This document shows positions 27,801-37,581 of a DNA stretch of 64,000 nucleotides, piece by piece. Source of the DNA: a virus; IMG/VR virus record IMGVR_UViG_3300022200_000039, positions 1 through 64,000 of that record. One strand, written 5' to 3'. Below the pieces are notes generated by a model, which had not been told where the DNA came from, made no database searches, and was given only the letters and a program-made list of their open reading frames with translations. The first letter of the stretch is position 1. Each line of letters begins with the position of its first letter. Position numbers and translations under genes: made by a program.

Positions 27801-29596
27801 TATCTAACTTTTCCTTTGATATCAACTTCTGAAAATTTAATTTCTGCAACAGCATTCTTTGGAATTATTAGCTGTGTGCCGTCAGGCGATAGGTTTTTGT
27901 TGATGTTAAAATCGACATTTGAGTAATTTCCGCCTTTCTTATTAATTAGTTTAACAGAAGAAACATCAAGCACTCCTGATACCTTATTTAGCTCATTATA
28001 AATATCAGCTATGTTAACAGGTTCTCCAATATAATACTGTGTTTTAAATTTATTTCTTAACTGTGTCACACAAGCTTCCAGTAAATCAAACTTATCAACA
28101 TTAGCCTTTGGTTTAACAATAAAATCAATACCAAAGTTAATAATGTAAGTATCTAAAATGTCGATTGTATCTGAAAGCATTCTATACTGGTTTAACCAAG
28201 TTTTTAAATTATTTTTAATTGTTATATTTGATGTCGTTAGTTTTCCAAAGCGGTCTTCCGAAATAACGTACATGTTTAAGTTTCTTTTTCTCGCACTTGG
28301 ATCTCTTTGAACAGAGCAGCGTTTGATGGATCCAAACTTTGCTGGCATTCTATAAGCAAGATTCTCGTAGTCTGCTTGAGTTACCGCACGGTTCTGTGTT
28401 GGGAAAGTATCGTAAATTCTTCTTTTAATCTCTGATGTAGTTGCATTGGTGACATTACCAACGATTGGCTCTTCATTACTAACTTCAATAGAGTTTCTAA
28501 TTGTTGTTAAAACTGAAGAATCTAGGTTTTGTGGATTTGCAAACTCCAAGTTTGCAGAACTAACGGCATTCAAAGATCCAACAGCTATGTTTGAGTTAAC
28601 GGGTTGAATGACTCTATAAGACACATTTAGCGTTGTATTGGTTGGCACTACACCAAAGCTATCATTTTCAGATAATCTTGAAGGATCGAACGTTGTACTT
28701 GATATATATTCTTTTCCAAACAAACTCATAGCAACATTTGATGGATCAGCAATAACATCAGTCTGCCCTTCTTTGCCGCTACCAAACTGTAAAATTGTTC
28801 TGTTGCGCAATCTTTCAACCACGAACTTGCGAGAAACAAGGAAAGGCTTAAGAATAGAAGGAACATTATCATTTCTGAAATTATTGTTTGTTGCTTCTTT
28901 GAAAATCATGTCTTGAGACAAATAATCAACTTCATAGTATTCATTACCTTGCGAATCTCTTACAGAGATAATTTCTGCTATGTTGTTATCGCCAATACTA
29001 ACTGCTTTAAATCTCTCATACGCGCCGACTTCAACTTGTGTGCGACTAAAAAATCCAGAAACAACATTACCATAAGCTTTAATTGCATAATAAGTCGGAG
29101 CACCAGTTGTTGTATCCGTTCTCGCAACAACGATTGGGTTTTCTGGAGATCCAAAATCTACGTTCTCTGTGAGCACAAAGTTAATACCAGTATCTGAAGT
29201 AAAGCGCGAGCCTCGTTTTATTGTTGGAATGTAACTTGAATCTGGTCCGATACCTGTTGAGCTAGCTGGCACAAGCACATAAATTGCCACCTTACCATAT
29301 GTTGATGGTCTTCCAGTATATTTATAGCCAAGAGTGCGACCATGACGGATAACATTATCGTATTGGTAAGCGGTATCTAAAAATGCCTCGTTAACGTTAT
29401 AATCAAGATAAAAAGACATCTGGTCACCGATGTAAGCAACAGCGTCCACCATCATCGCACCGAAAGAACCTTGACTGAAATCTTGAAAGCTATCAGGATA
29501 AAGACGTTCTGCAATACCTAACAAGTCTCTTCTGATGCCTTCAAATTCTCTATTCGTATAATTGATAGGCACTATCTTTTTTTGTTCATCTGACAT
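27800..29596 (-). CDS. Baseplate wedge protein, gp6/Baseplate_J-like
   Basis: 598 residues. The N-terminal segment (INYTNREFEGIRRDLLGIAE, then SQGSFGAMMVDAVAYIGDQMSFYLDYNVNEAFLDTA) is the hallmark start of T4 gp6-type wedge proteins. The middle (RRIYDTFPTQNRAVTQADYENLAYRMP) matches the Baseplate_J/gp47 family. gp6 forms the inner ring of the baseplate and binds gp25 and gp7. The upstream gene is gp25-like, as expected. AGAGGACT lies before the ATG. Confidence 0.93.
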   Translation of the reverse strand: MSDEQKKIVPINYTNREFEGIRRDLLGIAERLYPDSFQDFSQGSFGAMMVDAVAYIGDQMSFYLDYNVNEAFLDTAYQYDNVIRHGRTLGYKYTGRPSTYGKVAIYVLVPASSTGIGPDSSYIPTIKRGSRFTSDTGINFVLTENVDFGSPENPIVVARTDTTTGAPTYYAIKAYGNVVSGFFSRTQVEVGAYERFKAVSIGDNNIAEIISVRDSQGNEYYEVDYLSQDMIFKEATNNNFRNDNVPSILKPFLVSRKFVVERLRNRTILQFGSGKEGQTDVIADPSNVAMSLFGKEYISSTTFDPSRLSENDSFGVVPTNTTLNVSYRVIQPVNSNIAVGSLNAVSSANLEFANPQNLDSSVLTTIRNSIEVSNEEPIVGNVTNATTSEIKRRIYDTFPTQNRAVTQADYENLAYRMPAKFGSIKRCSVQRDPSARKRNLNMYVISEDRFGKLTTSNITIKNNLKTWLNQYRMLSDTIDILDTYIINFGIDFIVKPKANVDKFDLLEACVTQLRNKFKTQYYIGEPVNIADIYNELNKVSGVLDVSSVKLINKKGGNYSNVDFNINKNLSPDGTQLIIPKNAVAEIKFSEVDIKGKVR

Positions 29597-29608
29597 TTAA
29601 AGTCCTCT

Positions 29609-29986
29609 CTATAAACCAGAAATCGTAAATTCTAAAATATTACGTATGTTCAAGCCAGTATAACTATAACTAATTCTAATTCCAAGTTGACCTTGATCGA
29701 TATTAACTGTATTAAAACCAATATCATTTATGGTCAAACCTCTCATGTAAACGGAAGCTTGTTCTCTTATTTTACTATCGATTCTTGCATAAACAGTTTG
29801 ATCGAAGTTTTCAAATAAAAACTGTCTCATTCCCACGCCATAATTAGGATCCATTACTCTTTCACCTGGGTTTGTAAGAAGCAACATTTTTAAATTTTGT
29901 TTTATAAGTTGATTGAAGTTCTTAATGTTGGCAAAGCCATCAGCAGAATTTCTAATAAGTGGCAAACTAGGAGCTAATCCAGACAT
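29609..29986 (-). CDS. Baseplate wedge protein gp25-like
   Basis: 125 residues with the T4 gp25/GPW family pattern: an N-terminal helix, LLLTNPGERVMDPNYGVGMRQFLFEN in the middle (conserved P-G-E-R and G), and a C-terminal strand pair ending in LEFTISGL. gp25 joins gp6 and gp53 in the wedge core and is conserved in contractile tails, including gpW and type VI secretion TssE. GAGGGAA precedes the ATG, and the gp6-like gene follows 12 nt after its stop. Confidence 0.93.
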   Translation of the reverse strand: MSGLAPSLPLIRNSADGFANIKNFNQLIKQNLKMLLLTNPGERVMDPNYGVGMRQFLFENFDQTVYARIDSKIREQASVYMRGLTINDIGFNTVNIDQGQLGIRISYSYTGLNIRNILEFTISGL

Positions 29987-30030
29987 ATAATGTTTCCCTC
30001 ATCAACTATAAATACAACCTCGTTTGCTTT

Positions 30031-33000
30031 TTAGTCGCAAAGATTTCCATTAGCATCAAATGGATTAGTTCTTAATTTACGACGCTTCCACCACGGCAAC
30101 AGTCTTTTGCCAGGAGCAGGGCGTAAAGCTTCTCTTAGTTTTTTAAACTCTATTTGTGCTGGCGAGCTTTGGTTTCCAAACTCTGCGTTATCAAAGTCGC
30201 GAGAATTGTAATAATTTTTGAACAGCTTTTTGATTCTATAAGTTGAATTCTTAAGCAATTCTTGATCCCAATTATCCCACTCAAGAACCCCTACCCCGCC
30301 AAACAACCCAGGGGCTCGATCTTTATAAGACGCCCATGCACCATCGGGAGCAGTTGCTTCGTATTCCGTTATATTTCCAAATATATCTTGAGTTTGTGTT
30401 GGCTCTCCAAATTTTTCAATTTCAATTCCATTAACTTCTGTCGTTGTTATTTGAACCCCCGGCTTTCCACCAAAATCAAAGTCTAATGATCGTTTAAATG
30501 TTTGACCTTTTTCAACGGTTACCTCGCCAATAGAAGGCAGCATTGCCACATCGTTGTAAATGGCAGCTATTGCCACAAGCTTATTGAAACCAAAAACATA
30601 CTGACTAGCAAGAATATAATCTTTATCTTTCTTTAAATGGTTTATTAAACAAAGTAAATTTAAACTATCGCCAGTTAGATTTTTGAAATCAGATAACGGA
30701 AGATCAAGTGCATCAATTTCAACAGAAGTTATTTCTCTGTAAATACCATTATAATACGTCCCAAAAGCTAAACCGTATCTAACTCCAAGCTTACCTTTGA
30801 TACCAACAGCATTTCCACTTTCGTCCTCTATTAACCTCATGTCGCCAGGATAAACTTCGGAGATTAATAAATCAAGATTTTCATTTGAAGTTATTTCTGA
30901 TGAAGCTTCTGTTGGGCTATACCTCTCTCCATTGATTGAAATATATTTTTGTAATGCGAAAGGCTGTGCCTGATCGTAACTAAATCCGCTACCGTACTCT
31001 GGAACGTCACCAACTTTAACTTCTACAATATTCGCAAATGGAGTTAATATATCTTGTGATGCTTCTTCGTCATGATATTCCCCAGCCATGTAAATTGGAA
31101 GACCAGTCGTTGAATCGATGTGAACATGATAATAGCCAATATATTCTTGTCCAACTGTTCTAGTTCCTTCATTTGATTCTGAAACAGTTAGTTGTGCTCC
31201 GTTTGTGTAATAAGGCTCCTCAACTTCCTCGTTTTCTTCGTAAGGAATCGTTGGCAAGTCTCCATTAGTCGCGGAGTAAGTCCCATCAACATTTAATGAT
31301 TCGTTAAGTGTTAGTGTCGAACCTTGACACATTTTTTCAAAAATATAATAATCTAAATCAAGGATGTCTGGCTCAAGATTAATACGTTTTAAATTAACCA
31401 TAAAGTTCTTGCCCATCTCATTTAATTGCTGGACAACGAAATCTGTTAATATTAGTTTTGCATCTTCTTCTGTGTCCCTAACAGCTTCAAGATTTTTCTT
31501 TTGTCTGTAATTTTTAAGGTTAGTTAAGCGGTTAATTTCACCAATCTCAACTGCTTCTTTTCTTTCTTCTTTGTAGGGATACTCGTACTCTTCTTGGAGG
31601 TCGTTTAACCTAAAGAGCGCATCTAAAACTTCAGGTGGAGCTTCGATTTTTCCAATATCTACAAGATAAGCATAAGTCTGAACTGACTGCTCTAAGAAAG
31701 AATACCAGAATTCATCGTCGCTGAAAAGGTTGAAGATCTCCCACGGAGGGTTTTTAACATCTCTAAATGACTTTTCCATGTTCTCAACAATAAAAGAAGC
31801 ATAAACAGAGCTAAATATCTGCGGGAACTTTGGAGCAAAACGAGAAAATGTTGGGAGAGTCTTAATCATGCTCGCGCTAATAAAGATGCGTGTTGCTGCC
31901 ATAATAAGCCCTTGCATACTGGCTTTGGCAGCACGAGTCATAACTCTGTTATACGGAAGCTCAACTATGCAATCTTCGTCGTATTTTAATCGCTCATCTT
32001 CTGGGATGTTGGGATAAATTTCGTCTATCATATCTTGAATAGATTCAAAATTAACAACATCTGCAATTTGTGGCTTGCACGCACTTAACTCAGGAAAGAA
32101 TACATCCACCACACCCATCCAACCTTCAGGCGTTTGTGGCTTGATGTATAGTGGTGGACTAACATAATTTCCACCGTACTTTGCAGGATCAAGATAAAAG
32201 ATTCTAGTTTTATCTGGCGTTTCAGCAATATCATTTTTGTATTGATCATAGCTGATACCCAAGATCATGTCTCTATTTGAATATCCAGTATCAGCATACG
32301 GAACCCATTCACCGTCTTGGTTGATACCATATGCCGTATCTTCTTCTGTTAAGTTCTCAAACTGCGCACCATAATTCCAAGCACTTTGGTCGCTTTCATA
32401 ATCCGAGATTGTAGTAAAAACAGTTTTTGAGAATTGTTTTATTACTTGCGCACGTAGTTTATTGACATCTGAAATTGTAATAGAATCATCGTTTTTCATT
32501 TCCAGCATTTCTTTGAATAAAGTTGATTGAGGCGGGCTTGCTGGCTTGTCGCCGCCGAACTGACCTATAAAACTTGGGTAGTTATCATTTAAATATAACT
32601 CCATACTATCGCCATTAGGAGCAATTCTCGTTAAAGTATTATCAACGCCAATAAATTCGTATTTTAAATCTGTGATAATTGAAGGATCTTTCTTCTCGGC
32701 TGTTGAAGTTGCTGCATCTGAGCTTATTTCGTCGCCTTCTCCTTCAAATACTGGAGGAATAAAATCACTATTAATTTCGTTTACTTTTGCATTTTGGTTG
32801 TTGTAGTCGTAAATTCTAATGCGTACATTATCGCTAAAGATGTTTTCTACAGATCCAGATTCATTTAAAGCTAAATCCCCAAAGAAGCTTTGAAGCTCGA
32901 AGCCCCAACTAAAATCTGATTCATCAGTAGCTTTTAATCCTTTTGCATTATCATAATAAGTAAAAGATAAATCAGGTTCAGCTTTTCTTGGTAAATAAGT

Positions 33001-36000
33001 AAACTGAACTTCTTCTATTTTACCATCAGATTCTATTGGCTGAACATCTACATTATATCCAAGGTCAGGTATACCAAGAAGATCGACACTTCCAAATATA
33101 CCATCCATGCCAAGTTCCTTCAGTGATAAAGACCATTGCTCTTCTTCTGAAACTTCGTTGTTTATATTTGTTGTGATTGAACTCCCTATGTTATTCATTT
33201 CTTCTTGAAGATACGCAGCAACTTTTGTTGGGAAAGCTCCTCTTTGGAAATCAGCAATAAACGGAGTAAGTGCAAGACCAAGGAGCGGATTTGTTAAAAA
33301 GATTGCAGCCATTTGAGCATCAGTAGGTGAAAATGTTCCGTACCCATCAACGTAATTTGGTCTTAAAATTGCTCTTCTTGTATGCGCGGTAAGGGGAATG
33401 CCCATAGTGTCAGACAACATCATGTTGATTAAACCCCAATTATCTTCACCAGGACCGTTGCCAATCATGTCTTTTGAATAATCAACTTGTAACTGTTCAA
33501 AATCTCCACCAATCGCGAACGTTGTTGATTGTGATGCAACTTCGGACTCGTAAGGAATAATGCCGTTATTACAACCAGGATCTGAAACTAACGGCGGCAT
33601 TTGCTGCTGTAAATAACAAGCAATACCATCAGGCTTTGAAATACAATCCAAAACATTTGCAAAATCACCTAAATCCTCAAGACCTCTTGAGTTATCGCAC
33701 ATTTGAGAGATTTGTTCTGGTGATGCTCTGCCTTCTAATATTGAGAATCTTGTTTCACAAAAGTTTTCCACTAAAGCTGGATCCAAACAGATGCTTGGGT
33801 TTGCTGGACTATCATCTAAAATGTTGCCCAAAGATTGACCTAAAGAATCTCTAAAATCGGCTGGCATAAGCTTGCCCATATTGCCAAAAAAACTTCCAAT
33901 TGCTTGTCTGTTTGGAATCGTAGATCTATAATCTGGATACTCATATTCAATAAGAGAATCAATTATTGAAAGAGTTTCGTCTGTTGCTTGCCCGAGGATT
34001 AACTGCGTTAACTCTGCTTGTGTTAGTGATGAACTAACATCTTCAGCAAATTGCAAAGTTTGTTCTGTATTTGCAAGAGCAGCAGAACCAACTCCGAGAG
34101 AAGCAACCATATCTATAATTGTATTATCAACGTCTTCGCTTGCTGCATTCTCTCCGCAAATAGACTCTCTAATTAAGTTTACTAAATTTTGTCTTCCAGT
34201 TGAAAGCTGGGGGCTGTTCGACAAAATATCCCCTGCTAATTCTAGTCTATTACAAGTTGCGTTTCCAAGTGTTTGGCAAATCTTAACAATTAATTTAATT
34301 AAGATCTTCATTATTGTAACTTGAATTGTGCATCGAATAGCTGCGAAAAGGGATGCGGTCAAATCAAATCTAAGAGGCAACCAAACAAATGGATTTTGAA
34401 AATTTGGAAATGTTAGATCATCTATGTTCTCACAAAAAGGTAAATCAATTTCTTTAATAAAATCAATTATGCTTGGCTCGAAAAGAGGTGGCACTGGACA
34501 ATCCACCAAAGCAATAATATTTGAAATTAAACGTGCGCCTGGGAATCGATTTAATTCATCTACTAATTCTAATAAGTTGTTTCCATAGACCTCAAGCATT
34601 GCTTGGATATAAGCTTCCAATACGATACTAGAACTCAATTTATTTGCCGCAGATGCCGGATCTAGCTGACTAGCAAGTGTTCTTTTTTCTTGTTGCGTTT
34701 GTTGGTTACTGGAATTTGCTCCCGTCGTGTCATTTAAGCTTTCTGAACCAGCATCATTATCTTCCCACGGAGGTAAAGCAGAAATATTTCCAGCAGCTAT
34801 TGCATCAGAAATTTCTTGATTTGTTGAGCCTTCTTTAAAAATATCGCCACTTTCTAGCTTTTGCTTTACAAGGGCGTCTAGTTCTGCTTGTTTGTCTGGG
34901 GGCAAGCCTACAAATAAATCTCCAAAATTGGTTATTGACATTCCACGTAGAGCAGATTCAGTAATTTTAGAAAGTGATTCTTCAAGTGTCAGACCGCTCA
35001 TCAAACAATTAATAACATCAATTAGCGCATCATAAAGACCACATAATTTAATATCGTCTAACCCAAGCTCCCACAATTGATTAATGTCAAAATCGGTACT
35101 ACTGCCAGTTGAACCGCCAGCAAAACAAGAAATAAAATTAATTTTGTCTAACGAACTAGATCCTCCAATAAGAATCGTGTCACATAAATTTAAAAATGGT
35201 TGTTTGCCTTGTTCAAGCTCGGCGTAAGCTTGCTCTAAAGCCATCGCTTTCATATTTTGTTCAGCTTCGTCAAGATTTCCAACAGCCACAAGGGTTCTAA
35301 CTTCTAACGAAAAATCTAGGTCGGCTGTAAACCTGTTTTCTCTTTTTGCTTCGCTTACAGACTTACACAGCGATTCGTGGAACTTATAAGCAATAGCATC
35401 ACCAATACCAAATACATCATCTAAAATATCTTGACCGAGTTGCTTTCCTTCTTCTGCAAGCGCACTTGCAATACAACTTCCGGCAGACAAATTAGCTGTT
35501 AAGTTATCGCCACCAGCGGAATAGACTTCTGGAAATGTATGTTTAATAACAAAATCAAGCCAAGGTAAGGGCTCTCTTGCTGTTAAGTCAGTTTCCATCT
35601 CTTTCATGCGAGAGAAATAATAAACTGCTGTTTGATCTTTCCACGCTTGCTTGCTGTTTAAATCGTTACACCTTTTCTGTCCCCAAACAATAGGCTTAGA
35701 ACCACACGCTTCATAAAAAAACTCTATTTTCTTGACAACATACCGACTAAGATTTTGATTAAAAGTAATAGTAAATGTAGCTTCTGTAACTACATTTCTG
35801 CCTTTTAAGAATAGTCCATCTGTGCCTGGGATTGAATAATTGTATTTTGAAAAGAAAGCTCCAAGGTCGTCTATTAAAGACTTCATGCTTGAGTTGCCAA
35901 ACCCAAAATCACCATAGTTGCCTAAGTTGAAAACACGATCATCGTCTAAAAATCGAAGACTTTCTTCTTGAGTGAACTGATATGCTTTATAATAGCGGTT

Positions 36001-36579
36001 ATAAAGACTAAGACCTTTACGAATTTTAAGTGCTAAAATGGCGATCTCATCACCAGAATAGGTAAATTCAATATCTCCAGCTTCTGTTTCTGATTCTTCT
36101 TCTGAATCTGATTCTCCAATAGCGTCCAGAACTTCAATTGGGACAGAGTAAAGTAATTTTAATTTAGAGAATTGTCGTGGATCAAGATAATAATCAGTAT
36201 ACTCAAGATTTTCTTTTATAAAAGAGCGAGTTCCTTCTGTGTCGTTTTTATTGTAAGACAACAAAAGAAACTCAATTGCTTGATCAGAATAAGCATCATA
36301 AATATTATTTAAAGCGCTTTGAGCTTCACTATCTGACATTCCATCTGTATAGCCAGTATTTGATTCTGTTGTAGTAATAGTAATTTGGTATTGGCATTCT
36401 CGACCATTAAAATACGGCTCGTATTCCGTCAAGTTGTACCAAATAGGAATTATCGCATTTGGATCTGGAGTGCAAGTGGGACATTCTTTAACGTCTTCTA
36501 TTCTTACTTCTTCTTTACAAGAATCGTTAAACCCATCACCATCAACATCTTGGAATGGTAAAAACTTTGATTCAGCCAT
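30031..36579 (-). CDS. Giant 2182-residue virion protein, unknown role
   Basis: One continuous 6.5-kb frame. The N-terminus has a calcium-loop-like DVDGDGFNDSC and paired cysteines (CPTC). Several helical segments with scattered cysteines follow, a hydrophobic patch around residues 740-790, and long acidic stretches. I recognise no enzymatic motif. It precedes gp25 and gp6 and follows the hub/spike-like genes, so it belongs to the baseplate or tail-hub module. It could be a tape-measure-like or hub-surrounding protein, but long coiled coils are not obvious. AAAGGT precedes the ATG. Confidence 0.8.
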   Translation of the reverse strand: MAESKFLPFQDVDGDGFNDSCKEEVRIEDVKECPTCTPDPNAIIPIWYNLTEYEPYFNGRECQYQITITTTESNTGYTDGMSDSEAQSALNNIYDAYSDQAIEFLLLSYNKNDTEGTRSFIKENLEYTDYYLDPRQFSKLKLLYSVPIEVLDAIGESDSEEESETEAGDIEFTYSGDEIAILALKIRKGLSLYNRYYKAYQFTQEESLRFLDDDRVFNLGNYGDFGFGNSSMKSLIDDLGAFFSKYNYSIPGTDGLFLKGRNVVTEATFTITFNQNLSRYVVKKIEFFYEACGSKPIVWGQKRCNDLNSKQAWKDQTAVYYFSRMKEMETDLTAREPLPWLDFVIKHTFPEVYSAGGDNLTANLSAGSCIASALAEEGKQLGQDILDDVFGIGDAIAYKFHESLCKSVSEAKRENRFTADLDFSLEVRTLVAVGNLDEAEQNMKAMALEQAYAELEQGKQPFLNLCDTILIGGSSSLDKINFISCFAGGSTGSSTDFDINQLWELGLDDIKLCGLYDALIDVINCLMSGLTLEESLSKITESALRGMSITNFGDLFVGLPPDKQAELDALVKQKLESGDIFKEGSTNQEISDAIAAGNISALPPWEDNDAGSESLNDTTGANSSNQQTQQEKRTLASQLDPASAANKLSSSIVLEAYIQAMLEVYGNNLLELVDELNRFPGARLISNIIALVDCPVPPLFEPSIIDFIKEIDLPFCENIDDLTFPNFQNPFVWLPLRFDLTASLFAAIRCTIQVTIMKILIKLIVKICQTLGNATCNRLELAGDILSNSPQLSTGRQNLVNLIRESICGENAASEDVDNTIIDMVASLGVGSAALANTEQTLQFAEDVSSSLTQAELTQLILGQATDETLSIIDSLIEYEYPDYRSTIPNRQAIGSFFGNMGKLMPADFRDSLGQSLGNILDDSPANPSICLDPALVENFCETRFSILEGRASPEQISQMCDNSRGLEDLGDFANVLDCISKPDGIACYLQQQMPPLVSDPGCNNGIIPYESEVASQSTTFAIGGDFEQLQVDYSKDMIGNGPGEDNWGLINMMLSDTMGIPLTAHTRRAILRPNYVDGYGTFSPTDAQMAAIFLTNPLLGLALTPFIADFQRGAFPTKVAAYLQEEMNNIGSSITTNINNEVSEEEQWSLSLKELGMDGIFGSVDLLGIPDLGYNVDVQPIESDGKIEEVQFTYLPRKAEPDLSFTYYDNAKGLKATDESDFSWGFELQSFFGDLALNESGSVENIFSDNVRIRIYDYNNQNAKVNEINSDFIPPVFEGEGDEISSDAATSTAEKKDPSIITDLKYEFIGVDNTLTRIAPNGDSMELYLNDNYPSFIGQFGGDKPASPPQSTLFKEMLEMKNDDSITISDVNKLRAQVIKQFSKTVFTTISDYESDQSAWNYGAQFENLTEEDTAYGINQDGEWVPYADTGYSNRDMILGISYDQYKNDIAETPDKTRIFYLDPAKYGGNYVSPPLYIKPQTPEGWMGVVDVFFPELSACKPQIADVVNFESIQDMIDEIYPNIPEDERLKYDEDCIVELPYNRVMTRAAKASMQGLIMAATRIFISASMIKTLPTFSRFAPKFPQIFSSVYASFIVENMEKSFRDVKNPPWEIFNLFSDDEFWYSFLEQSVQTYAYLVDIGKIEAPPEVLDALFRLNDLQEEYEYPYKEERKEAVEIGEINRLTNLKNYRQKKNLEAVRDTEEDAKLILTDFVVQQLNEMGKNFMVNLKRINLEPDILDLDYYIFEKMCQGSTLTLNESLNVDGTYSATNGDLPTIPYEENEEVEEPYYTNGAQLTVSESNEGTRTVGQEYIGYYHVHIDSTTGLPIYMAGEYHDEEASQDILTPFANIVEVKVGDVPEYGSGFSYDQAQPFALQKYISINGERYSPTEASSEITSNENLDLLISEVYPGDMRLIEDESGNAVGIKGKLGVRYGLAFGTYYNGIYREITSVEIDALDLPLSDFKNLTGDSLNLLCLINHLKKDKDYILASQYVFGFNKLVAIAAIYNDVAMLPSIGEVTVEKGQTFKRSLDFDFGGKPGVQITTTEVNGIEIEKFGEPTQTQDIFGNITEYEATAPDGAWASYKDRAPGLFGGVGVLEWDNWDQELLKNSTYRIKKLFKNYYNSRDFDNAEFGNQSSPAQIEFKKLREALRPAPGKRLLPWWKRRKLRTNPFDANGNLCD

Positions 36580-36603
36580 ATAATTTACCTTTGTGTACAG
36601 TAG

Positions 36604-37578
36604 TTAGTTTGTTTTAACGTTTTTAGATACGATGTAGCGATCAGCGGTAGCTCCAATATATCTATTTTTCCAAAGTGTTGAATTGACTCTTGTTTGGTAC
36701 AAAGAAGTTAAAACTTTAGATGCATACTGGCTGTTTCCATAAGCAACAGCAGGAGCCTGCCACGGCAAAGGACTAACACCAAGAGGAATATTAACACCTA
36801 TTTGTATTAATGTCATATTAAATACTGCACTCCAAAGTTCGCCTATAATGTCGTTTAACTCTGAAATACAAAGCTCTGTTCTTTTTCCTAAAGCCACGCC
36901 TTGAACTTGGTCAAATGCATCTTTGCTATTGAATTTTAAGCTATAGTTATTGCCTGCGACCAATTCAATTTTTGGAGCTTTTGATTCTAAAACACCACCA
37001 AGAGAATTTGTTTCACCTTTAGGTCCAAGTTTGCCACCACGCATTTTGCCAGTAGTAATCTTGACTCCTTCGCGCCCGATAATACGCACACCATCTGCTT
37101 TAATGCCAATACCAGAACGCGCTATTAATCCTCGTCCTTCTTTTTTTGTTGGCGAAGATTCTAATCCAAAGATCTGATCAATGTCGCAGAGCCTTGAAAT
37201 ATAAATTCTTGCTGCATCTGCTGAAAAGTTATTATCAATAACAGAACCTTCTTTCGGTCCTTTTCCACCATAAGTCGAAGAATGGCGACCTACAACCAAA
37301 TCGATTGAAGAAGCTGGAATACCTTTGGCACCATATCCGCTTGTTTTACCGGAAGGAGGAACTTGACCAAATACAATATAAGCACCTTTATTTTCAAGTT
37401 GGGAAGCGCCAGCGGGAGTATCGTAAGTAAAAGGAGTGCCGTATAAAGGCGTGTTAAATAATCCAGTTCCAGTAGGTACTGAGTTTATTTGTGCTCCAGA
37501 ATCAATAATCTCTTGTGCGGTTAGAGTTGGATCTTCTGAATTGCCTTTGACTAAATCTGATAATTTCTTTTTTGCCAT
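36604..37578 (-). CDS. Central spike/hub-like virion protein
   Basis: 324 residues. The central part (RSGIGIKADGVRIIGREGVKI, then GNNYSLKF) has the short repeating strand pattern of spike beta-helices such as the gp5/gpV C-terminal domain, where I-x-x-K-A-D-x-I-R-I-x-G motifs recur. The N-terminus has SGKTSGYGAKGIPASSIDLVVGRHSS. It is followed by the 2182-residue gene and preceded by the peptidase-bearing hub-like gene, the location expected for a spike. Assignment rests on pattern and context. Confidence 0.6.
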   Translation of the reverse strand: MAKKKLSDLVKGNSEDPTLTAQEIIDSGAQINSVPTGTGLFNTPLYGTPFTYDTPAGASQLENKGAYIVFGQVPPSGKTSGYGAKGIPASSIDLVVGRHSSTYGGKGPKEGSVIDNNFSADAARIYISRLCDIDQIFGLESSPTKKEGRGLIARSGIGIKADGVRIIGREGVKITTGKMRGGKLGPKGETNSLGGVLESKAPKIELVAGNNYSLKFNSKDAFDQVQGVALGKRTELCISELNDIIGELWSAVFNMTLIQIGVNIPLGVSPLPWQAPAVAYGNSQYASKVLTSLYQTRVNSTLWKNRYIGATADRYIVSKNVKTN

Positions 37579-37581
37579 TTT

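Noticed and set aside
30007-30014. TATAAATA sequence on the plus strand between the giant gene and gp25
   Set aside because: It faces against all genes and would only make antisense RNA; a single match in AT-rich DNA is expected by chance.
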